From assembly GCA_018350325.1 (NCBI GenBank), contig JAEVLN010000008.1, positions 2,046,001-2,110,000 on the forward strand: a stretch of DNA of 64,000 bases, written 5' to 3'. This DNA comes from Globodera rostochiensis (lineage: Eukaryota > Nematoda > Chromadorea > Rhabditida > Heteroderidae). The translations under genes and the position numbers were made by a program. Shown piece after piece: positions 61,009-64,000 of this stretch (positions are counted from its first letter, which is position 1; each line of letters opens with the position of its first letter). The notes under the pieces are model-generated. The model did no database searches, was not told the DNA's origin, and was given only the letters and a program-made list of their open reading frames with translations.

Positions 61009-64000
61009 TTATTTGCTATTCGACGGTCCATCTTCGATGGTAAGTTCGCCCAGTCGGATTCGAATAGGAAATTTCTTCTTTGGGTCCTGAAAGGAACGAC
61101 GAAGCTAATCTTGAAAATGCAGTCGTTGGCATTTTACTTTGACTTCAATTCGGCATTTTTGTAAGGATAGCTCCAGTGCCGGAGGGTGCTCATCTTCGGT
61201 GGGATTCTCAATGAACGGCGCCAATTGGGAGACAACCTCGTCGCTGACACAAATGTCCACTCCGTTCACGTCCACCTGCAAATTATTACACAAAGATTAA
61301 TTTGGCAAGTAATAAGTAGTGTACGGCAAATCGAAACCAACCGGGGCACGGGACATAAATCCCGGTCCAGGTTAGCAGTAGACAAAGTTCTTTCACATTC
61401 ACCTTTATCGAGGTCTGTTTCTGCTCCGACTTTATCTCCAGTTTGAGCTTCCCCTCTACCATCGATTGGCCTGCCTCCGTCCCATCATCCGTCTCCAGCG
61501 ATGGCACAGTCGGTGCAGTCTCAAAAGAAGCGCCTCGTTCATCGTACACATCTCCGCTGTTTTTGCCCAGTCTTTCCCCGAAGTGGACACTAAAAGGGCA
61601 ATCGATGGGCAAATCCCCTAAAGCGTCTCACTTTGAAGCGAATCCCAACGCAGAAGTGCGGCCGTCAGCAACACCGACATAAATGTTCATATCCTCCACC
61701 AGAACGTCGAACACATTCACTTGACGGCCCAACGCTTTCTCCTTCCTCCTCAGCATCGCAATGTCCTGCACGCTCTCCATCGCCTCCTCCGCTTCCACCA
61801 CCTCCTCACCCACCACCATCCCGAACGCATCGTCCTCAGTGATATTCAGTCCGTCAATAAGAAAATGTTCCGCGGAGTTGGTGGTGCCAATCGACAGGGT
61901 CTCGTCCAAATTGCTCTCTCAAATTATTTAAATCAATTTTCCGAAATTATTTTTTATATTAATAAAGAGAAAACCAAGTAAATAATGGTCCAATTTCCCC
62001 CTCAACGTACCCAAATCACTGGGCGTCTGGGCACCGGTCAAATCCGGAAGGTTAAGAGCACCGAATTGGATTCGCCGACTTGGCCGCACGTCCGCCAACG
62101 GCAATTTGTCTGTCACGCTGACATTGCTCAACTCGCTCATACTCTCCACTGCCTTCAGTCCTCCCTGAACGTGTCAAATACCGTCGTATACTTTCACCAA
62201 AATCACAACACCTGCACACTAAAACCTCCCACAATTTCTGCCGTTTGCCTTTCGTTCGCTTCAAATAGTTGTAGCTGTTGTCGGCAGTTGTTAAGGTGAG
62301 GACTGTTACTGTCCTCCTCTTTTGACATTGACATCGTCCCATCTCTTCGGCACGGGAGAAATTGTACCGAATTGCTCGCTGACTCATCCACCGGCAAATC
62401 TAAAAGCGAAAGATTCATTCATCTGAAATGGTTTAACTATAATAATTGTCACCAGAACAGCTAATCGATGTGTTGGACGGTGACACGCCGTCGTTGGCAC
62501 ATGACCATTTGAGGTCGTAAGGAGAGGGAGCAGGCCCGGACGGAAGAATCAGACGGAGATGGATCTGCGGTCAAACGAGACAAATTAACGGATAGCAAAC
62601 ATAGAAAAATCGTTAATCCCCAAAAGTCCAAAACCTTTTGGCATTGGCAATAAATTGCCAAAGGAACGTCCGAAGGAAGGTTCACCAGTCTTTTTCGGAA
62701 GAATGCTCTGTCTATAATGTAAAAAGTTACTTTTAATGGTTTCAATTAGGGTTGGACAAGACCGGATATTATCCGGGTCCCCCAGATGGCGGTTCCACCG
62801 GTTCCTTGACACCCGGATACCGGTACCGGATAGTAATTTACAGCCGGATATCCGTCCGGATACCGGATAATTTTCAATTTTTGAAAATAATCAATTAAAA
62901 TTTTATAAAAAATCAAATTTCACGCAATTTTTGACAAAAAGTAAATAAACGAATAAAATCGAATTCAATTAAGTTGGTAGTTAATTCCATTTGTCAATAA
63001 CTCTTCTTCATCTAAATCAGGCTACGGTCAAAGCGTGCCCAGAATAAAATTATTTTTTAAAAACGGAAATATTTTTTAACAGAAAACAAAAAGGCCAAAA
63101 ACAATGGAAAACGGAAAAATTTTCAAATGAAATAAATAAATATTTTTTGCAATAGTATTTATTTAAAAAAATTTTGAAGGTTGTCTTTTTTTCAGCGGTC
63201 TTCTAAGTCTATTTTAAAGCTTTTTTTTGGGGGGGGGGGGGGATCGGCGGTGCCGATAGGCGCCGCCGAGAAAATTTTGAATTTTTGACTCAATTTGTTA
63301 AGCGATTTGCAACCAAAATTTTAAAAATATGGGCAATTTTTTGGAGCTTTTTAAGCATGGGCGGGGTCGGCGGTTTCATTTTAACAAACTCGAAATTAGC
63401 GCAAATATAATTTTTAAAGATAATTTTAGCAATTTTTTTTGAGAGCCAATTGTTTTGTGAAATTATTATTTAATTAAAAAAAATACAGAAGCCCATTTCT
63501 CTCTATTAATTTTAATAGGAAATGGCAAATTGTCTCGCAAAATTCAAAAATTTTACTAGCGCTAACACCATCAAAAAAAAATCTCTCCGAAAAAATACCA
63601 CCATTAGGGGTGCTTAACCCGCCCGGATCCAACCCCCGGATACCGGGTATCCCGGATCCTGGACACCCGGATACCGGTCCCGGATAATTTGCCCAAAACA
63701 CCCGGATACCGGTCCCGGATACCCGTTCTTGTCCAACCCTAGTTTCAATTCAACAAAATCCCAAACCTGAATTTATCTGGTCCATCAGAGTGCTTACATC
63801 GTTCAGAAGTTGAGTTAGCTGAACAAATTGGAAATGGTCCACAGTAAGGCCCAAATCTGTTCTTGGCTCCACCAATATGCAATTTCCTGGACAATAAATC
63901 TTTTATAAAACTGTACCAAAACCGACAAACCCGGACGGTTTGGATCGGCTCCGTCCAGAACAATGGAGCCAAAAATGTTCAAGTCAGTCAGAAAAGGCAA
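61009..64000 (-). CDS. Bridge-like lipid-transfer protein, UHRF1BP1/BLTP3-like (5' part outside window)
   Basis: Minus-strand exons in order from the right edge: LPFLTDLNIFGSIVLDGADP and NRPGLSVLVQ, CILVEPRTDLGLTVDHFQFV plus QLTQLLNDVSTLMDQINS, ... RRIQFGALNLPDLTG, NLDETLSIGTTNSAEHFLID, GRQVNVFDVLVEDMNIYVGV, PFSVHFGERLGKNSGDVYDE, EGKLKLEIKSEQKQTSIKVN, VDVNGVDICVSDEVVSQLAP, ELSLQKCRIEVK, and KKFPIRIRLGELTIEDGPSN to TAA 61009-61011. The alternating beta-strand segments ('L...VDHFQFL..L', 'FDV.VEDMNIYVG') and the end pattern resemble the chorein-type UHRF1BP1 family that shuttles lipids at membrane contacts. Similarity is by memory and moderate. The intron at 62740-63750 holds a hAT-like element. 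Confidence 0.5.
62739..63749. mobile_element. 995-bp hAT-like element with 8-bp target duplication
   Basis: Perfect terminal inverted repeats TAGGGTTGGACAAG (62747) and CTTGTCCAACCCTA (ending 63741), flanked by direct repeats GTTTCAAT at 62739-62746 and 63742-63749. Subterminal regions are filled with CCGGATACC-type units in both orientations. The 8-bp duplication and TAGGG ends fit the hAT superfamily. No transposase frame, so non-autonomous. It sits in an intron of the lipid-transfer gene and includes a 15-G run (about 63227-63241). Confidence 0.85.

Overview
The window reads as nematode nuclear DNA, most likely from a tylenchid (plant-parasite-type) species. Supporting signs are very short introns (often about 45-60 bp) with GT...TTTNAG borders, an interstitial (GCCTAA)n stretch matching the nematode telomere unit, start codons directly behind TTTNAG sites that look like trans-splice acceptors, and nematode-typical families (an EFF/AFF fusogen, an astacin with a ShK domain, an NPR-9-like receptor). 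Runs of 10-24 G or C occur throughout introns and spacers. Genus cannot be fixed from sequence alone. All gene models are assembled by eye from exon fragments and splice signals, so exon borders are approximate unless stated.

Left third (1-18.9 kb): the 3' part of PEX5 (+), a NEK6/7 kinase (-), a nuclear receptor with a DNA-binding domain but no room for a ligand-binding domain (+), an ACK-family tyrosine kinase (the SID-3/ARK-1 family) with a 7 x 24 bp coding repeat (-), an OATP/SLCO transporter (-), and a coiled-coil protein ending in a CBM48 glycogen-binding module (-).

Repeat-rich stretch (19-22.9 kb): a 410-430 bp foldback element, a 212 bp hAT-like MITE with an 8-bp target duplication, a doubtful acidic gene, and a TIR element carrying a frameshifted FLYWCH zinc-finger gene.

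Middle (23-38.4 kb): TRM6 (+), a shortened DLG-type scaffold with L27 and two PDZ domains but no SH3/GUK (-), a spacer with several MITE-like elements and a mariner scrap, FCP1 CTD phosphatase (+), DDX47/RRP3 helicase (-) and a TBC1D15-type Rab GAP (+).

Right third (39-64 kb): an astacin-ShK metalloprotease with a glycine-rich pro-region (+), an NPR-9/allatostatin-A-like GPCR (+), RPA49/POLR1E (+), an EFF-1/AFF-1-like fusogen (-), p47/NSFL1C (-), a small OXLD1-like mitochondrial protein (+), a secreted protein made of cysteine runs (+), a MEIS-domain protein without a homeodomain (+), and the 3' part of a bridge-like lipid-transfer protein (-) with a 995 bp hAT-like element in an intron.

There is no operon-like pathway cluster. 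Housekeeping genes sit in convergent or divergent pairs (PEX5/NEK, TRM6/DLG, FCP1/DDX47, DDX47/TBC, RPA49/EFF, p47/OXLD1, MEIS/lipid-transfer). The most unusual items are the cysteine-run secreted protein, the coiled-coil plus CBM48 protein, the homeodomain-less MEIS protein, the FLYWCH cargo element, and the mobile-element family with tandem-phrase ends.
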